The notes under the pieces were generated by a model. The model made no database searches and was not told the origin of the DNA. It was given only the letters and a program-made list of their open reading frames with translations. Below, in pieces: positions 63,441 through 64,000 of a stretch of 64,000 nucleotides of DNA. Numbering within the stretch: position 1 is the first letter of the stretch; each line of letters begins with the position of its first letter. This DNA comes from Xiphophorus maculatus (taxonomy: Eukaryota > Chordata > Actinopteri > Cyprinodontiformes > Poeciliidae): NCBI RefSeq assembly GCF_002775205.1, contig NC_036457.1:7890024-7954023 (forward strand), read 5' to 3'. A program made the translations under genes and the position numbers.

Positions 63441-64000
63441 AGAATTAAGTGAGCTGTGTGGCTTTAGCATGACAACATAGCATGACTTTCCCAAGGCATT
63501 TTGTGGCTTATGTAGAAATGAGCATGAATACATGATGTCTTAATTCTCTATTGGGTTCAAACCTACATCTGCCAGCAACGTGGTGCACTGTTTTTTTCTT
63601 TTGTAACTCAGAGTCACAAAATCACACTTTAAAGAACTTATTAATCTGCAAATCATGCAACTGTTACATAAAACAACATCTTAGACTAAAGTTTTAGATC
63701 CCAGTGTGAAAAAATGCCATACTGTTATTTAGTCAAACACATACTGTACACTTTGTGTGTGTGTATGTGGACATTATAAATGCTGCTTATAGTATCAGAC
63801 CCAAGTATGTGTCACACTTCCTGTGCCATTTTAAACCTGGGTGAGAGTACCCATGTTATTTTGTATCGCCCTGAAAGGGCCTTTTACTCCCACAGTCAAA
63901 GGTTTCTCAAAATAGCCTCCTTTATTAATAAGCAAACAGACTAACCACGCCCAGTCCAAATAGAGCCAAAAATCTGCGATAGGTTTTTTTAAAGTGCAAA
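63441..64000. other. stretch to the window end, no gene seen
   Basis: A TG-repeat run lies near 63,755-63,766. No exon or repeat end was recognised. Confidence 0.45.

Overview
The window looks like about 64 kb of a ray-finned (teleost) fish genome. It is AT-rich and intron-dominated, has no bacterial-style operons, and is littered with decayed Tc1/mariner copies of teleost type. The one confidently recognised gene is a two-exon tandem-pore potassium channel, kcnk3 (TASK-1), on the minus strand. I saw no CRISPR array, toxin, phage, defence or biosynthetic system, and could not identify any tRNA or rRNA gene.

Layout. Positions 1-15,650 lie downstream of kcnk3 and are non-coding: a broken THAP-domain (P-element-like) relic near 3.65 kb, MITE-like elements at 5.96 and 9.07 kb, and a Tc1 relic at 14.1-15.0 kb. 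kcnk3 exon 2 (residues 95-400) is at 15,652-16,571. A 33.7-kb intron follows (16,572-50,283), and exon 1 (residues 1-95) is at 50,284-50,566 inside a CpG-rich patch that is probably the promoter. The joined protein is 400 residues with both selectivity filters, the pH-sensing histidine, the X-gate motif and the C-terminal 14-3-3/COPI tail intact.

The intron carries most of the structural interest. At 27.06-29.55 kb there is an LTR-like composite in which an LTR plus short internal region is joined head-on to an inverted internal region plus LTR. At 31.2-32.4 kb a 738-bp MITE sits in the TA target site of a Tc1 copy. An exon-like 58-codon minus-strand frame lies at 32.6-32.7 kb. At 45.3-47.3 kb a Tc1 copy holds about 1.1 kb of other repeats, including a piggyBac-like MITE with perfect 14-bp ends and a CTAA duplication. 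A MITE with 'cagctctgga' ends lies at 48.8-49.1 kb.

Upstream of kcnk3 (50.7-64 kb) are more Tc1 fragments, a nearly perfect 41-nt palindrome at 54.6 kb, and at 61.59 kb a plus-strand, CpG-rich putative first coding exon of an unidentified gene. That gene would be head-to-head with kcnk3 across about 11 kb. Transposon family calls rest on remembered family sequences and should be confirmed with a repeat library; the repeat geometry and the kcnk3 gene model are read directly from the sequence.
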